Positions 61,711 to 64,000 of a stretch of DNA of 64,000 nt are shown one piece after another (within the stretch, counting starts at the first letter, position 1; each line of letters starts with the position of its first letter). The stretch lies in assembly GCF_040436345.1 (NCBI RefSeq), contig NC_133219.1, positions 21,355,458 to 21,419,457 on the forward strand, given 5' to 3'. The position numbers and the translations under genes are program-made. This stretch comes from Pagrus major. Taxonomy: Eukaryota; Chordata; Actinopteri; Spariformes; Sparidae. The notes under the pieces are model-generated. The model was given only the letters and a program-made list of their open reading frames with translations. It ran no database searches and was not told the origin of the DNA.

Positions 61711-64000
61711 TTGTATTGCAGTGTTCTCCCTAAATTTTATGGCTGAGCTGCAGCACCTAAGCCGATTTGGGCACCTCTGTGTTTTATATTTTAAAATTGT
61801 TATACTTTTAGATTATACAGGTAGAATTTTTGCACATTGCACATGGTATTTCCTTGTTATATTCCATATATTTCTATAGCTTTCTTGTACATGTTTGGTA
61901 TTTTAGTGACTCCTAGTATTCTTGCCTATATTGATATGTATAGATGTGTTGTAGTTAGCGTTGGATGTCTTGACTATAAATGTAGCTGCAGTAACAAAGT
62001 AATTTCCTGTAAAGGACCAACTAAGTAACTGTCTGTCGAAATGAATGTAAAATAAATGTGGAGAGAATCAAAACTAACTCAATTACTTTTCCCAGATCGA
62101 ATTGTTGTAGTTGGTCCTCAGTAGTGGACCAAAATCCTGTGAAATTCCATATTTTTCATAATAAAAATTGTTTTTGTTTTATTTCAGGGAAGACCTCCAA
62201 ACCCCCTGCCAAACATGTGCACCTAAGTCTTCCACAAATGTAAGAAAAACACTGCATTGTACATCCACTGTATTAATAATATTAATATACTGCAGCCAGT
62301 TAATATCACACATGTTTTAAGACTTCCATGTTGGCTGACATTTTCTATTGAAGAAGTAATACCGCCGAAAGCTTTTTATCATCCTTTATTCAATATTAAC
62401 TGTCTTTGTTTATGCAGCCTCACAAAGCCAGAGAACATCTTGCAACCTCAGTTTCCACCTCACATGTAAATGAGTGAAGCTAAATTGTGGGCCGGCTCTG
62501 TCAGACAATGCATATATTGTTGCGTAACCCCCCTCACAAGCCCAGGGACAGCGGGCTAAGCCAGGTCACCCTGAAAAATTCGAAATCATGACGAATGCTT
62601 TCCATGTTTTCAAAATATGTTTCTATGGAGATGGACAGCATTATTTTTCTGCCTTTGTAATGTGGTGTGACAGCGTTTTCGTCCTTGAAATCTTAAATTA
62701 AAACTTTGTAGTTACATGCGGGAACAATGAGTCGCTGTCTCCTGTTACAAAACACATTAGCTGAATGGTGGGAAATGAACCACACCTAGGTGGACAAAGA
62801 CATTCTATGGTTGGTCCATCACTTAACTGCTGTTGAGTAAATAAACTAAAGTCATACCATGAGAAAAGCATATACAATGCATACAATAACAAAGCAACAT
62901 ATTTATTGTTCTTCAGTGTAGAGTAATGCACACAGTCTAAGAATAGTCCGTTACAAGTCCTCAATATATTATCCATCTGTTTTATCATACATCACATTTT
63001 AAGTTAATAATCATGCGTTGGTCAAGGTAGAGCTGATTTCACTACTTTAACCACTTTATGTACAAGCATTTAATTAAGTAGTGCCTCCCAACCTAGGGGT
63101 CCAAATCAGAATCATGCAATGTTTAATTGGGCACAAAAGAAGGAAAAAGTTCTGCTTCTCTTTCTTCTCTTTCTTTCAGTCATTGTGTTTGTGAATAATA
63201 TAATAATGATGAATACTTTTACCTCTTTGAGCCTCAGTTATTTAAATAACCTATTTAAAAGGTTTAGAGGGGATATCGCTCTTTGGTGGAAATGCTAACA
63301 ACTCAAAAGTCAAGTACCGTTATGTGAATATAAACTGTTGATGGGACTAATTTTGTGTTCAGGTGCCGTTAAACCTTTGCAGAAGAAGGCAAAATGAGAA
63401 GACGTAATTACAACAGCAACAGTCAAGCCTTGAATGAACAAAAATAATTTGGAAACCATAGTGGCAATATTCTTTTTTTCATTTATTCACTTCATCGTTC
63501 CGCAACAATATGATGACCGTCTCCAGTCAGATCAACAATAGCTGAGCACTACCACTCGGGAGCCAGTTGGAAAATCAAACTCTCACCAAAGTCTCAAGAT
63601 AAGAGTGAAAACATCTTGTCCATTGAGAAAAGCCTTCAGTGACATTCATTGCTGTTCGTTTAATTGAACATAATCTCCAATTCTAATCTAACAGATGTTA
63701 AAGCAGCATCTACGCTAACCTCTTGAGAAGTCGCCATTGTTATTTTCAACTGAACAGTCGCTTCTCTTGGTGGTCGTCGCACCTAAACCACGCCTGTGGC
63801 TGCCATTATGTCCACATGGGATGCTGATTGGACCAAAAGCCACTGTGTTCAGACACAGCGTTTAGCGTGAAGCTTGAATCCTGCCTCAACAAATCCTGCT
63901 GCCTCGCAAAGCAATGTTTCCATTGCACTTTATTGCATCATGGTTTTATTGATTACCTACCCCAAATTTTCCAACTCAGCCAAGCTTTAAAACTTCCAAA
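61711..64000. other. Unassigned intergenic sequence at the right edge
   Basis: No confident gene. Two short plus-strand segments with good splice signals (62188-62239 and 62418-62465) and a third acceptor at about 63361 are discussed in the findings. A possible repeat relic starts near 63070 (GTGCCTCCCAACCTAGGGGT). Confidence 0.45.

Overview
The window is nuclear DNA of a bony fish, most likely a percomorph teleost. All genes have vertebrate introns with GT-AG boundaries. The introns and spacers are full of short non-autonomous DNA-transposon relics of kinds common in percomorph genomes. No prokaryotic, organellar or viral gene organisation is present. Exons were joined by hand from splice signals and reading phase. 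Every complete model closes in frame at a length close to its human counterpart as I remember it. No database search was run.

Layout, left to right. (1) 308-599 (+): last exon of a UDP-glucuronosyltransferase whose body lies off the left edge, followed by a spacer with an LTR-retroelement fossil and a decayed exon-like copy of part of REXO1. (2) 2656-6549 (+): complete six-exon UGT2-type gene (532 aa). (3) 7302-15761 (-): REXO1, 16 coding exons, 1222 aa. (4) 16234-21787 (+): POLI, DNA polymerase iota, 10 exons, 724 aa, head to head with REXO1 across about 470 bp. (5) 23680-26505 (+): RAB27B, 5 coding exons, 218 aa. (6) 31538-35068 (-): ST8SIA3, 4 exons, 373 aa, with a cluster of trinucleotide and tetranucleotide repeats just upstream of its start. 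(7) 37650-40858 (-): CCNG2 (cyclin G2), 7 coding exons, 334 aa, plus a probable non-coding first exon near 41.45 kb. (8) 42077-52437 (+): CCDC158, 22 exons, 986 aa, divergent from CCNG2. (9) 53850-54908 (-): 3' part of an unrecognised gene with four phase-consistent exons. (10) About 54.9-64 kb: no confident gene, mostly unique AT-rich sequence with transposon relics.

The genes do not form one pathway. They cover phase II detoxification in the ER (UGT), nuclear RNA 3'-exonuclease/transcription-associated function (REXO1), translesion DNA synthesis (POLI), secretory-vesicle docking (RAB27B), Golgi polysialylation (ST8SIA3), p53-linked cell-cycle restraint (CCNG2) and a long coiled-coil protein (CCDC158). 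POLI, RAB27B and ST8SIA3 are neighbours on human 18q21. CCNG2 and CCDC158 lie on human 4q21 and the UGT2 family on 4q13. The window therefore joins two ancestral linkage blocks.

I found no novel molecular system. The points most worth a second look are: the Asn-to-Thr change in the RAB27B guanine-specificity motif (TKAD at residues 133-136); the unrecognised gene at 54 kb; near-identical last exons of the tandem UGTs inside diverged flanks; the decayed REXO1-like exon upstream of the UGT; the CAG-type repeat cluster upstream of ST8SIA3; and the two divergent promoters.
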